Origin: DASRDU01 sp035560235
GTDB lineage: Bacteria; Acidobacteriota; Blastocatellia; RBC074
DNA length: 64,000 bases
NCBI GenBank assembly: GCA_035560235.1
Contig: DATMAG010000054.1
Location: 14,374 to 78,373, forward strand
Direction: 5' to 3'
This document shows, piece by piece, positions 27,250 to 37,659 of the stretch. The position numbers and the translations under genes were made by a program. Numbering within the stretch: position 1 is the stretch's first letter; every line of letters begins with the position of its first letter. Below the pieces are notes generated by a model. The model was not told the origin of the DNA. It did no database searches and saw only the letters and a program-made list of their open reading frames with translations.

Positions 27250-28245
27250 ATGCACATCTCACGCAAATTCACACACGCTCTGCTGGCGCTCGCTGCGCTG
27301 GTGATTACCTCACAGATGGCCTTCGCCGCTGATCCGGGCCTGGTTTACCCGGCGGATTCCGAACTCAGCGATCAGAAGGCAGGCTCAGTGCTGGTCTACA
27401 ACATTTACACTTCCAGCATTGCGACGCCCAACACCCAGAACACACGCATCAACATCACCAATTCGAATCAGAACTCAGCCGCCTTTGTACATCTCTTTTT
27501 TGTGGATGGTGCGACCTGCGGCGTGGCTGATTCGCTCATCTGTCTGACGGCGAACCAGACGATGAGCTTTTACGCGGCGGACTTCGATCCGGGAGTGACC
27601 GGCTACATCGTGGCGGTGGCGACGAACGGAGTCACCGGCTGCCCGATCAATTTCAACTTCCTGATCGGCAGCGAGTACGTCAAGTTCGCTTCCGGCCACG
27701 AAGCCAGACTAAATGCTGAAGCCATTGCGGCGGTCGCGGCCACACCTGCGGCCTGCGATGCGAACACGGTCGCGGCCACGCTCGCCTTTGACGGCGTCAG
27801 TTATAACCGGTTGCCGCGCGTGCTCGCCGTGGACAGCATTCCTGACCGGGCGAGCGGCAACGACACGCTGCTGATCGTCAATCGCATTGGCGGCAGCCTG
27901 CTGACCAGTGCCGCCGCCATCGGCCCTGTCTTTGGCCTGCTTTTCGACGAACTGGAACGTCCGGCCAGCTTCAATTTCAATGCCTCTGTCTGTCAGTTCC
28001 GTTCCTCGCTCTCGAATAACTTCCCGCGCACCACGCCGCGTTTCGAAACCATCATCCCGGCAGGCGCGAGCGGCTGGATGAAGTTCTGGGGAACGAGTGA
28101 TGTCGGAATTGTCGGCTCCGTCATCAATTTCAACCCGAATCGGGGTACTTCGGCGCAGGCCTTCAACGGCGGCAGCAATCTGCACAAGCTGACGCTCTCA
28201 GCCGCCGGAACGCTGACTATCCCGATCTTCCCGCCGTCCTGCTGA
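27250..28245 (+). CDS. Secreted protein of unknown function
   Basis: 331 residues from ATG 27250, preceded by AAGGAGA. Signal peptide: positive n-region MHISRKF, hydrophobic LLALAALVITSQM, cleavage at AFA|ADPG. The mature part is beta-rich (GSVLVYNIYTSS, TRINITNSNQNSAAFVHLFF) with several Cys residues (CGVAD, LICLT, GCPINF, ACDA, VCQF, terminal SC) that could form disulfides. The early part resembles a DUF-type beta-sandwich common in exported proteins of this phylum, but no family is recognised. It has a long leader and a following hairpin, so it looks monocistronic. Confidence 0.8.
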   Translation: MHISRKFTHALLALAALVITSQMAFAADPGLVYPADSELSDQKAGSVLVYNIYTSSIATPNTQNTRINITNSNQNSAAFVHLFFVDGATCGVADSLICLTANQTMSFYAADFDPGVTGYIVAVATNGVTGCPINFNFLIGSEYVKFASGHEARLNAEAIAAVAATPAACDANTVAATLAFDGVSYNRLPRVLAVDSIPDRASGNDTLLIVNRIGGSLLTSAAAIGPVFGLLFDELERPASFNFNASVCQFRSSLSNNFPRTTPRFETIIPAGASGWMKFWGTSDVGIVGSVINFNPNRGTSAQAFNGGSNLHKLTLSAAGTLTIPIFPPSC

Positions 28246-28294
28246 CAGGGCTGAGGAGGAACAGCGGAAAACGCAGAGCCTCACCCCACAACTA

Positions 28295-28337
28295 ACGAAG
28301 CGGGCCGGAATCGCTACCGGATTCTGTCCCGCTTCGT
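28295..28337 (+). terminator. Hairpin after the secreted protein gene
   Basis: Perfect 10-bp stem ACGAAGCGGG/CCCGCTTCGT (28295-28304 with 28328-28337), 50 nt after the stop. No immediate T-run; TTCCTTTTC occurs 10 nt later. Confidence 0.55.
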
Positions 28338-28458
28338 CTCTGACACTTCCTTTTCAGTGAAACGTGACGCTGTCGGCAAATACCGCAGCTTGTCATTCCC
28401 TCAGCGTGGTTGTTAGTATCTCCGCTCAAATCATCCAACCTTTCAGGCGGAGAAACAG

Positions 28459-29905
<1,447 letters not shown>

Positions 29906-29907
<2 letters not shown>

Positions 29908-30010
29908 GCAGAATGGAACGCGGATTGAACTGATGCTGCGGATGAGCGCGGATCAGAATTTTATCCGTCTCAATCCGTCGCATCCGTCCGATCCGCGTTC
30001 CATTCTGCTT
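29906..30010. repeat. 20-bp perfect inverted repeat (GCGGAT word type) between convergent genes
   Basis: Arms 29906-29925 and 29991-30010 match perfectly; the 65-nt interior carries more GGATG/CATCC words that extend the pairing. The left arm overlaps the ubiD stop codon. It sits exactly between convergent genes, so a bidirectional transcription-end role is possible. Confidence 0.9.
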
Positions 30011-30014
30011 TATC

Positions 30015-33000
30015 TCATTTGCTGATCGTCTGCACCGGCTTCTGCATTGACGGATAGACGCTTGATTCGGACATCTGTTTGTAAAGCGCGGGCAGGCCGC
30101 TGATCAGGGCGTTGGCTTCGTCAATCGCCTGATTCAGCTTTGTCTGCATCTCACCCATCATCCGCGTCTGCGTTTCAGTGGGCAGCGAGGTTGAAGCCAT
30201 CACGCCGCTCTTCAAACCCGGCAACTGGAAGCGGATGTTTTCGAGACGGCTGAAATCGCCGCTCGCAAAGACTTCGGGGCCGATGCCGATGCCGAATTTC
30301 ATCTTCACCGGATTGAGCTTCTTTGCGAAATCCTCAATGGCCGATTTGATTGAGGTCGGCAGGTTCGGATTCTCCTTTGCCATTTTTTCAAGCATCGTCA
30401 CCTGCTCGTTCAGCATTGTGACTGAAGCAATCGCTTCGTTGAGTTTGCGGTGCATCTGATGCAGCGACATTGAGGCTTCATAAAGTTTACGGCGGTCGGC
30501 GTCAGCAATCTGAATTTCAGGATCGCCCTGCACTGTGAACGTACCGGCTCCGGCTTCGCGGCCATCAACGGTCAGCGTGACCTTGTACGTGCCGGGCAAC
30601 ACATACGGCCCCTGCGAGCCGCCGCCGAAAAAGCCTCCGCCCTGCTGCTGTCCGGGCAGCGGCGGCAGCGGTTCGACGCGCAAATCCCACACCACCGAAT
30701 TGAAGCCCGCTTCGGTTTTGCCCTTCACCTTGTCACCGGAATATTCGCGCACGACTGCGCCGTTCTGGTCGGTCACTTTCAGCGACAGATTCTTTGCAGC
30801 GGCTTTCAGGTGATAAGTGAATGTCGCGCCTTCGTCGGGATTTTTGCCGAGGAATTTCATGTCGCCTTCAAATTCGCGCATGCGTTCACTCGACGGGCGG
30901 CGCTGTGTGGCCGGGCGCGTCTCGAAAAGAAAAGCATCTGCGCTCTGCGCTTTGGCAAACTGCTGAAACGGCGTCAGGTCATCGAGAATCCAGACGCTGC
31001 GCCCGTGTGTGGCAAGCAGCATGGCATTGTCGCGCGGATGCAGCGTGATTTCGTAAACCGGCACGGTCGGCAGGTTCGCTTTCACGCGCGTCCACGATTT
31101 GCCGCGATCAAGCGTCACGAACAGGCCGCTTTCAGTGCCGAGATAGAGCACGTCAGGATTTTTCAGGTCTTCAGTGATCGTGCGCGCTATCTGGCCTTTG
31201 GGCAGATTACTGACGATTGAACGCCACGTTTCGCCGTAATCGGTGCTAACATAAACGTAAGTGCCGAATTCATTCAGCCGATGACCATCGAACGTGGCGT
31301 ACACGGTCGCTTCGTCAAAGCGCGATGGCGCGACACGCGAAACGTATGTGTTCGGCGGCAGGCCCGGCACTTTTGCGGTGACGTTCTTCCAGTTCGCTCC
31401 GTCATCACGCGACACGCTCAGCACGCCGTCATCTGATCCGGCGTAATAGAGTCCGGCTTTCTTCGGTGATTCGGCAAACGTCACGAGGTTGCCATAGCTG
31501 CTGACGCCATCGTGTTTGGCGAGTGTGATGTCCTTGCCCTTGACGCCCATCAGTTCAAGTGTTTCGCGGTCGGTATTGGTGGTCAGGTCGGGGCTGATCG
31601 CCTTCCACGAATGGCCGCGATCAGTTGATTTGAAGACACGATTGGCGGCGACAAAGATCGTCGCCGGATTGTGCGGCGAGATCAGAATCGGCGTGTCCCA
31701 GTTCCAGCGGTACGGTTTTTCGCCTGCGGGTGGTTCAGGGCGAATCGTCTTGCGCTCGTTGGTGACGAGGTCAATGCGGCTCATCCGGCCATCCTGCGAT
31801 TCGGCGTAAAGAATGCGATGATCACCCGGATCAATCTGCGCGACGAAACCATCGCCGCCGCTGATCACAAACCAGTCATCGTTGCCGATGCCGTCAACGT
31901 TGCGCACGGCGCTCGGCCCGCACCAGGTGTTGTTGTCCTGCAACCCGCCGCAAACCAGATACGGCGAACGCATATCGTAAGCGACGTGATAAAACTGCCC
32001 GATGGGCATGTTGCTCAGCCAGACATAGGTTTTGCTCCTGTCGTAAGAGATTCCCACGCCGCCATCGCCGCCAATCATCGTGTGATTTGAATTGTTCGGG
32101 TCAATCCACATCGCGTGAAAGTCAACGTGAATCTTTCTGGCGCCGTCGGCCTTGAAGGTTTTGCCGTAATCGTCGGAGTAATGAAGCTGCACGCCGAGGA
32201 CGTAGATGCGATGGTCATCATTCGGATCAATGCGAATCTGACTGAAATACATCGGGCGCGGGTTGGTATCGCTCATCTTCGTCCACGTCGCGCCGGCGTC
32301 TTCAGAGCGATAGACGCCGCCCTGCTTCGCGTGTTCGATGCGGGCGTAAACGATGTTCGGGTCCTTGCGGTAAACATCCAGGCCGATGCGGCCCAGCGGG
32401 CCTTCGGGCAGACCTTTGGTCAGCTTCGTCCAGGTCTTTCCGGCGTCGGTTGATTTGTAAATCGCGCTGCCGGGGCCGCCGCCATTGAAGCCCCACGTCG
32501 CGCGACGGCGCTGATAGGTTGCGGCGTAAAGCACCTTGTTGTTGGCCGGATCCATCACGAGTTCCGTTGCGCCGGTGTTCTCATCGGTTTGCAGCACGTT
32601 CGTCCAGGTCTGTCCGCCATCGGTGGTTTTGAAAACTCCGCGCTGACCGCCCGGCCCCCACAGGCTGCCCAAAGCGGCGACATAGACCACGTCGTAATCA
32701 GCCGGATCAACGATGATGCGAGCGATCTGTTTCGATTCGGCAAGGCCCATGTTCTTCCACGTTTTGCCGCCGTCGGTGGATTTATAAACGCCATCGCCCC
32801 ACGATGAACTCTGGCGATTGTTGTTTTCGCCCGTGCCGACCCAGACCAGGTTCGGATCGTTCGGCGCAATGGCCACGTCACCGATTGACGAAGTCGGCTG
32901 ATCGTCAAAGACCGGCTCGAACGTGGTTCCGTTGTTGACAGTCTTCCACAAGCCGCCGGTCGCCGTGGCGACGTAAAAGATGGCGGGGTTCTTCTCAAAG

Positions 33001-33182
33001 ACGGCGAAATCGTCAATGCGGCCACCGGCAGAGGCCGGGCCGATTTCACGAAAGCGCAGCCCGTCGAAAGGGGCAGCTGGTTTCTTCGATCCGTTCTGGC
33101 CGAAGCTGCTGAAGCTGAGGCCGACAAGCAGCAGCGCAAGGGTTGAGAACCAGATAATCTGAATGCGGCGACTGGGGTTCAT
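30015..33182 (-). CDS. Large secreted Asp-box/sortilin-like beta-propeller protein
   Basis: About 1055 residues from ATG 33182 (or 33185), set by GGAGG. Signal peptide (IIWFSTLALLLVGLSFSSFG|Q). Many BNR/Asp-box words S-x-D-x-G-x-T-W (KSTDGGKTWKNMG, KTTDGGQTWTNVL, KSTDAGKTWTKL, RSEDAGATWTKM, STDRGHSWKAI, LDRGKSWTRV) spaced as in the VPS10/sortilin and Ycf48-like propellers (about 50-760). A C-terminal helical and Ig-like part follows (about 780-1050; TYKVTLTVDGREAGAGTF). Exported; often annotated as glycosyl hydrolase, but no sialidase active site was seen. Ligand unknown. Confidence 0.9.
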   Translation of the reverse strand: MNPSRRIQIIWFSTLALLLVGLSFSSFGQNGSKKPAAPFDGLRFREIGPASAGGRIDDFAVFEKNPAIFYVATATGGLWKTVNNGTTFEPVFDDQPTSSIGDVAIAPNDPNLVWVGTGENNNRQSSSWGDGVYKSTDGGKTWKNMGLAESKQIARIIVDPADYDVVYVAALGSLWGPGGQRGVFKTTDGGQTWTNVLQTDENTGATELVMDPANNKVLYAATYQRRRATWGFNGGGPGSAIYKSTDAGKTWTKLTKGLPEGPLGRIGLDVYRKDPNIVYARIEHAKQGGVYRSEDAGATWTKMSDTNPRPMYFSQIRIDPNDDHRIYVLGVQLHYSDDYGKTFKADGARKIHVDFHAMWIDPNNSNHTMIGGDGGVGISYDRSKTYVWLSNMPIGQFYHVAYDMRSPYLVCGGLQDNNTWCGPSAVRNVDGIGNDDWFVISGGDGFVAQIDPGDHRILYAESQDGRMSRIDLVTNERKTIRPEPPAGEKPYRWNWDTPILISPHNPATIFVAANRVFKSTDRGHSWKAISPDLTTNTDRETLELMGVKGKDITLAKHDGVSSYGNLVTFAESPKKAGLYYAGSDDGVLSVSRDDGANWKNVTAKVPGLPPNTYVSRVAPSRFDEATVYATFDGHRLNEFGTYVYVSTDYGETWRSIVSNLPKGQIARTITEDLKNPDVLYLGTESGLFVTLDRGKSWTRVKANLPTVPVYEITLHPRDNAMLLATHGRSVWILDDLTPFQQFAKAQSADAFLFETRPATQRRPSSERMREFEGDMKFLGKNPDEGATFTYHLKAAAKNLSLKVTDQNGAVVREYSGDKVKGKTEAGFNSVVWDLRVEPLPPLPGQQQGGGFFGGGSQGPYVLPGTYKVTLTVDGREAGAGTFTVQGDPEIQIADADRRKLYEASMSLHQMHRKLNEAIASVTMLNEQVTMLEKMAKENPNLPTSIKSAIEDFAKKLNPVKMKFGIGIGPEVFASGDFSRLENIRFQLPGLKSGVMASTSLPTETQTRMMGEMQTKLNQAIDEANALISGLPALYKQMSESSVYPSMQKPVQTISK

Positions 33183-33200
33183 CATTTTTCCTCCGACAAT

Positions 33201-33271
33201 CATCCACCAGGCCACACGAAGAAACGAAAAGGTGCTTTATCTTCGGGTCTCTTCGTGCAGTTTCGTGGATG
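33201..33271. repeat. 31-bp imperfect inverted repeat (CACGAAG words)
   Basis: Arms 33201-33231 and 33241-33271 match at about 22 of 31 positions, in the promoter region of the propeller gene (minus strand). The remaining gap to 33425 shows nothing else recognisable. Confidence 0.7.
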
Positions 33272-33425
33272 AGATTTCACAGCTGTTAACGAAGCTCATG
33301 ACAAGCCGACGGGCCTGTGGAAGACTTTTCTCCGTTTGTAATGCTTGTCTCTTCAGCGGAATGATGGCGAGCGTCTTTTATCTCATCAGCGCGCAGAGTT
33401 CAACTCCGGGCCGGTCTGAGCCCGC

Positions 33426-35057
33426 TCACTTCGCGGTATTTTCAACGGTTTCGCGCACGGGCTGGTAAAGAATGTAAAGCGGCTTTTTGTTTACCCAGAC
33501 TGCCCTGAGCCACGCGGGCGCGGTTTTGGGATCGCCGAGCGGTTTGAGTTCCTTCCGATCCCTGATTTCACGGCTGCTGATGGCCAGGTAATCGAACCGA
33601 TTGTTCGCAGCCCAGGCGCGCAGTTCATCAATTGATTTCACTTTTGGAATGAACACCCACTCCTGACGAGTCAGGTAGGCCAGATGCGGTTTGCGCGACA
33701 CGATCTTCAGCGAATGTGGCGGCGCGTTTGTGCTGATGATGTAATCGCGCGCGCTGAGTACTTCCAGCGGATGACTGGCCAGAAACTCCTGCGTGCTGGT
33801 CTTTGCAATCGTCAGTGACGTCACCCACATCGCCAGCACCAGCGCGACCGGAACGAGCGCGAATGCCCGATGCGCCAGCCAGCCGCGTTTGCGCGCCAGT
33901 TCGAGCAGCCGGAACGCGGCATAAACCGCCAGCCCTGAATAGAGCACCTGAATGAAGAAGTAGTAGCGTGTCTCCCAGTGATTCAGGCCCATCAGCAGGA
34001 AGTAAATTGCACCCGCCAGCAGCAGGAGCAACACAGCCTTTGATCGTCGCTCAATTGCCGCGAGCAGAAAACCGGCAAGAGCGAACCAGCCGGTCAACTG
34101 ACTGACCAGATCAGTGGTGATCGTGAGTTTCAGGCTTTCCCACAGGTTGACCGGATAGTAAGTGACGATTCGCAGCGGATCGTACAGAAAGACCTCACCG
34201 AACGAGTGAAAATACTTCGCCAGTTCGCGCGTGCCGTCCTGATTGGTCTTGCCGCCGACCAGATCGCCATAGAAGACGGTGGCAATGTTCAGGTAGTTGG
34301 TGTTGTAAAACGGCGAGCCGCGATGCTGCCAGTTCACGTACAGCCAGGGCGAAACCGTGACGAAAAAAACAACGAGCAGCAGCGCGGAAAGAACAATCCG
34401 TTCACGCCACGCGCAGTCGAAAAGGTTCAGCGCCAGAATGCCGCACAAAAACACCGCAGGCAGAAAGACGCTGTTGTAGCGCGTCAGCCACGCAATCCCT
34501 GTAACCAGTCCGGTCAGCGCCACGCGTGTGCGAACGCTGAAGCGTTTGCTCAGAAACAGGGCAATCGCCGCCAGAATCAGCAGCAGGGAAAACATATCGG
34601 TCGTCGCACAGATGGCAAACTGCGGGAACTCGCCGCCGACCATCACCAGCAGGGCCGCGCCAATGCCGATGCGGTAACCGAACAGGCGCGCGAAGATCAG
34701 GTAAGCGAGCCAGACCACCAGCGTCGCGCTGAGGATTGAAATCCACTTGCCCGCAATGAACAGGTCGCCGGTCAGCTTTCCGGTGAGCGCCAGCAGCGTG
34801 GGATAGCCCGGCCCCTGAAACGGATTTTCGGGAAACCGTCCCGCCGCCACGCGTTCAGCATCCGGCGCGTAGTAATGATAAAAGTCAGTCTCGGTCGCGT
34901 AGGTTCCGAAGGGATGTGAACGGGACAGAAGAGCGAGCGTGAGAAAGTAAGCCAGACAAAGCAGCAAAGGCAGCAGCAGATGAAGTCCGGGAACAGAAGT
35001 CGGCAGAGTGAAGATTGAAGAGCGGCTGGTCAAAGCCGCTCTGAACTGAGCTGTCAT
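33426..35057 (-). CDS. Multi-pass membrane glycosyltransferase (GT39/GT83, PMT/ArnT-like)
   Basis: About 543 residues starting at ATG 35057, 1 nt after the enoyl-CoA hydratase stop. Around 11-12 hydrophobic segments (LLLPLLLCLAYFLTLALL; ALLVMVGGEFPQF; LLLILAAIALFL; VLSALLLVVFFVTVSPWLY; etc.). The first loop contains TETDFYHYYAPDAERVAAG (acidic pair of the lipid-phosphosugar-dependent GT-C fold) and FQGPGYPTLLALTG. A soluble C-terminal domain follows (about 440-543). Predicted to transfer a sugar from a polyprenyl-phosphate donor on the outer face of the inner membrane; acceptor unknown. Confidence 0.88.
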   Translation of the reverse strand: MTAQFRAALTSRSSIFTLPTSVPGLHLLLPLLLCLAYFLTLALLSRSHPFGTYATETDFYHYYAPDAERVAAGRFPENPFQGPGYPTLLALTGKLTGDLFIAGKWISILSATLVVWLAYLIFARLFGYRIGIGAALLVMVGGEFPQFAICATTDMFSLLLILAAIALFLSKRFSVRTRVALTGLVTGIAWLTRYNSVFLPAVFLCGILALNLFDCAWRERIVLSALLLVVFFVTVSPWLYVNWQHRGSPFYNTNYLNIATVFYGDLVGGKTNQDGTRELAKYFHSFGEVFLYDPLRIVTYYPVNLWESLKLTITTDLVSQLTGWFALAGFLLAAIERRSKAVLLLLLAGAIYFLLMGLNHWETRYYFFIQVLYSGLAVYAAFRLLELARKRGWLAHRAFALVPVALVLAMWVTSLTIAKTSTQEFLASHPLEVLSARDYIISTNAPPHSLKIVSRKPHLAYLTRQEWVFIPKVKSIDELRAWAANNRFDYLAISSREIRDRKELKPLGDPKTAPAWLRAVWVNKKPLYILYQPVRETVENTAK

Positions 35058-35058
35058 T

Positions 35059-35676
35059 TCAGATTCCGATGCTTTCAGCAAAAAGGCAGGCGCGTTCGAG
35101 CGCATCCTCACAGATTTCATTGATCAGGCCGATGCGGTGCGCTTCCGGCGCGGCAATGCGGTCGCCGGTCAGCAGCAGCCGCAGCGCAGTGGTTCTGCCG
35201 ATCAGGCGCGGCAGTCGCACTGTGCCGCCCCAGCCCGTGATGATGCCGCGTTTCGCGCCCGGATGAGCAAACGTCGAGCACGGAGTCGCAAAGCGCAGAT
35301 CGCAGGCCAGCGCCAGATCAAGCCCTCCGCCCATGCAATGCCCGTCAATTGCGGCAATCGTAACGGCATCTGCGGGTGACTGACGCCTGAGCAGATTCAG
35401 AATCGCCTGACCACGCCGGGAAAACTCAAGGGCTGTGACCGGATCAACCTGAGCAATTTCGTTGAGATCAGCACCCGCCGAAAAAATCCCGCCCGCTCCG
35501 GTCACAATGATGGCGCGAATATTCTGGCAGTTTCGCAGCCTCCTCACGGCAGCGGCCAGTTCATTCATTGTCGCCTGAGACAGGAGATTCATCTGCGCTG
35601 CGCAATTGAGCGTGATGATCGCGTAATGCTGGCGTTCTGTAACGAGCAGCCGGATTGAGTGGTCGGAATCAGACAC
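35059..35676 (-). CDS. Enoyl-CoA hydratase/isomerase family protein, C-terminally short
   Basis: About 205 residues from GTG 35676; a GTG at 35724 would add 16 residues and overlap the upstream gene by 8 bp. Crotonase fold: MNLLSQATMNELAAAVRRL, oxyanion-hole motifs GGIFSAGADLNEIA and AIDGHCMGGGLDLALACD, HPGAKRGIITGWGGTVRLPRLIG with the catalytic region. The protein ends at LFAESIGI, about 40-50 residues before the usual C-terminal helices that complete the trimer. It may be a truncated or atypical crotonase. Lies downstream of the mutase small subunit. Confidence 0.82.
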   Translation of the reverse strand: MSDSDHSIRLLVTERQHYAIITLNCAAQMNLLSQATMNELAAAVRRLRNCQNIRAIIVTGAGGIFSAGADLNEIAQVDPVTALEFSRRGQAILNLLRRQSPADAVTIAAIDGHCMGGGLDLALACDLRFATPCSTFAHPGAKRGIITGWGGTVRLPRLIGRTTALRLLLTGDRIAAPEAHRIGLINEICEDALERACLFAESIGI

Positions 35677-35716
35677 AGGCAAAATGAGGCAGCACAGACA
35701 AGACCAATGGCCTTGT

Positions 35717-36121
35717 TTACCCACGCGGTCTGACGTTTTCGCGGATGAATCTGATGATCTCTTCAGTCGAAGTGCCAGGCAGAAAGACTTCAGCGACTCC
35801 GGCCTCCTTCAGCTTCGGAATATCGTCTTCAGGAATGATGCCGCCGCCAAAGAGCAGCACATCATCCATTCCGCGTTCAGTCATAAGCTGCCGGACGCGG
35901 GGGAAGATCGTCATATGCGCGCCTGAGAGAATCGAAAGCCCGATGATCTGCACGTCTTCCTGCAACGCGGCATTGGCGATCTGTTCCGGCGTCTGACGCA
36001 GGCCGGTGTAAATCACTTCCATTCCCGCATCACGCAGCGCACGGGCGATGACCTTGACTCCCCGGTCGTGACCATCAAGACCGGGCTTGGCGAGCAGCAC
36101 TCTGATTTTTTCTTCAGCCAT
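35717..36121 (-). CDS. icmB: Coenzyme B12-binding small subunit of an acyl-CoA mutase
   Basis: 134 residues, the size of stand-alone mutase small subunits (IcmB is about 136). The B12-binding signature is DGHDRG (lower-axial His in DxHxxG) followed by LSILSGAHMT (SxL) and FGGGIIP (GG), the standard base-off cobalamin fold. Opening IRVLLAKPGLDGHDRGVKVI is strongly conserved. Its partner large subunit is encoded at 39105-40805, separated by two protease genes. Assigned IcmB by partner context; the small subunit alone cannot decide substrate. Confidence 0.9.
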   Translation of the reverse strand: MAEEKIRVLLAKPGLDGHDRGVKVIARALRDAGMEVIYTGLRQTPEQIANAALQEDVQIIGLSILSGAHMTIFPRVRQLMTERGMDDVLLFGGGIIPEDDIPKLKEAGVAEVFLPGTSTEEIIRFIRENVRPRG

Positions 36122-36139
36122 AAACGGGTCGTTGTGAAA

Positions 36140-37639
36140 TCAGCGCGAGGATTTCACCGGTTTGCCCTCGGTGTCGAAAGTTTCGACCGGGCCGTATTGT
36201 TTCATGATCTCAGCGATCTTTCGCGCATCGCCGACTGCGATGATTTGCAGTCTGTCCGGATCGAGATACTTTTGCGCCACGCGCTGAACGTCTTCGGGCG
36301 TGACTGCAGCGATTTTCTGCGGATAAGTGTCCCAGTAATCGGCGGGCAGGTCGTAGAGTTTCTGAGTGATCGCGTTCTGGAGAACCGATTGCGGGAATTC
36401 AAGCTGCAGCGCCCAGCCGCCGATAATCGTGCGCCGCGCGCGTTCGAATTCATCAGCCGGAACCTTCTCTTCGCGGATGCGCCTGATTTCGTGAAGCAGT
36501 TCGTCCATCGAACCTTTGGTCACGTCGGTGCGCACTTCGGTGTTGGCCTGAAACGCGCCGCGATATTTGAACGACGAGACATTGCTGTAAGCGCCGTAGG
36601 TGTAGCCCTTGTCCTCGCGCAGATTGAGAAAGAGCCTCGCGCTCGCGCCGCCACCGAGAACCTGATTCATCATCTCGAGCGCAAAGTAATCCGGATCGGT
36701 ACGCTCGATTGAGGGCGCGCCGATAAGCAGATTGGTCTGGACTGAATTCGGGCGATCAACCAGATAAACCCGGGTCGCGCCCGGATCAGCGACTTTGGGA
36801 ATGCTGACTGGCGGCACTTCACCGCGCTGCCACGACCCGAAATACTTTTCGAGCCGGGCAGTGACCTCTGCCGGTTTTACGTCGCCGACGATGGCGAAGA
36901 TGGCGTTGTTCGGTTTGTAGTGCGCTGCGTGAAAGGCTCTGAGCGTTTCAGGCGTGATGCGCTGAATCTGTTCAGCCGTCAGCGCCAGACGCGCGCCGGG
37001 ATGTGCGCCATACAGCGCCTTATTGAACATCTCAAAAGCGAGAAAGCCTGCCTGCGAACGTTGCAGCCGAATCGAAGCGGTGTTGCGCGCCTTGAGCTTG
37101 TTGAATTCGTCGGCAGGGAAGGCAGGATTCAGCAGCACATCGGCAAAGAGGTCGAAGATCTGATCGAGATTGTCGGTCAGTCCTGAAGCCGAAACCACGC
37201 TGGTGATGGAACTCAGCCCGGAACTGGCCGAGAGCGTTGCGCCAAGCTGATCGATCTGCTCGGCGATCTTTCTGCTGTTGCGCGTCTTTGTCCCTTCGCG
37301 GAGCATCGTGGCCGTGTATTGCGCGACTCCGATCTGATCGTCGCTGTTGGCCATGCCGCCGCTCAGAATCACCATCTGCATGGTGAAGGTCGGCAGCTTG
37401 TGATCTTCGAGGACCAGAACCTGGAGGCCGTTGGCGAGCTTTGTCTCCCGGGGTCTGGGCAGTCTGACTTTGAGAATCTCCCGGTTGACCGGTGCGCGGC
37501 CCTTGATTACTGCGCCCTTGATGGACGGGCGCGGCTGCTGTGCGTTCTGCGCCAGAGCCACAGCGGCAGTCAGCGCGACGAGCAGCGCTGAAATCAGCGC
37601 GCGATTGAATGATGTAATTGTGTCTTTCATCTGTGGCAT
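36140..37639 (-). CDS. M16-family peptidase, non-catalytic partner
   Basis: About 499 residues. Start uncertain: GTG 37663 (overlapping the upstream stop, GTGA), ATG 37639 or ATG 37630; the last gives the cleanest signal peptide (ISALLVALTAAVALAQ). The M16 fold is clear (ETKLANGLQVLVLEDHKLPT; AAHYKPNNAIFAIVGDVKPAEV), but the HxxEH zinc motif is replaced by QYTATML, so it cannot be the active subunit. It carries the R/Y pair of partner subunits in LFLNLREDKGYTYGAYS. It forms a pair with the next gene; probable periplasmic zinc protease complex. Confidence 0.9.
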   Translation of the reverse strand: MPQMKDTITSFNRALISALLVALTAAVALAQNAQQPRPSIKGAVIKGRAPVNREILKVRLPRPRETKLANGLQVLVLEDHKLPTFTMQMVILSGGMANSDDQIGVAQYTATMLREGTKTRNSRKIAEQIDQLGATLSASSGLSSITSVVSASGLTDNLDQIFDLFADVLLNPAFPADEFNKLKARNTASIRLQRSQAGFLAFEMFNKALYGAHPGARLALTAEQIQRITPETLRAFHAAHYKPNNAIFAIVGDVKPAEVTARLEKYFGSWQRGEVPPVSIPKVADPGATRVYLVDRPNSVQTNLLIGAPSIERTDPDYFALEMMNQVLGGGASARLFLNLREDKGYTYGAYSNVSSFKYRGAFQANTEVRTDVTKGSMDELLHEIRRIREEKVPADEFERARRTIIGGWALQLEFPQSVLQNAITQKLYDLPADYWDTYPQKIAAVTPEDVQRVAQKYLDPDRLQIIAVGDARKIAEIMKQYGPVETFDTEGKPVKSSR

Positions 37640-37659
37640 GTCCGATTTTTCCGAATAAG

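Noticed and set aside
28390..28419. Promoter TTGTCA-18-TAGTAT before ubiD
   Set aside because: Spacer and -10 box are suboptimal; possible but not strong enough to list.
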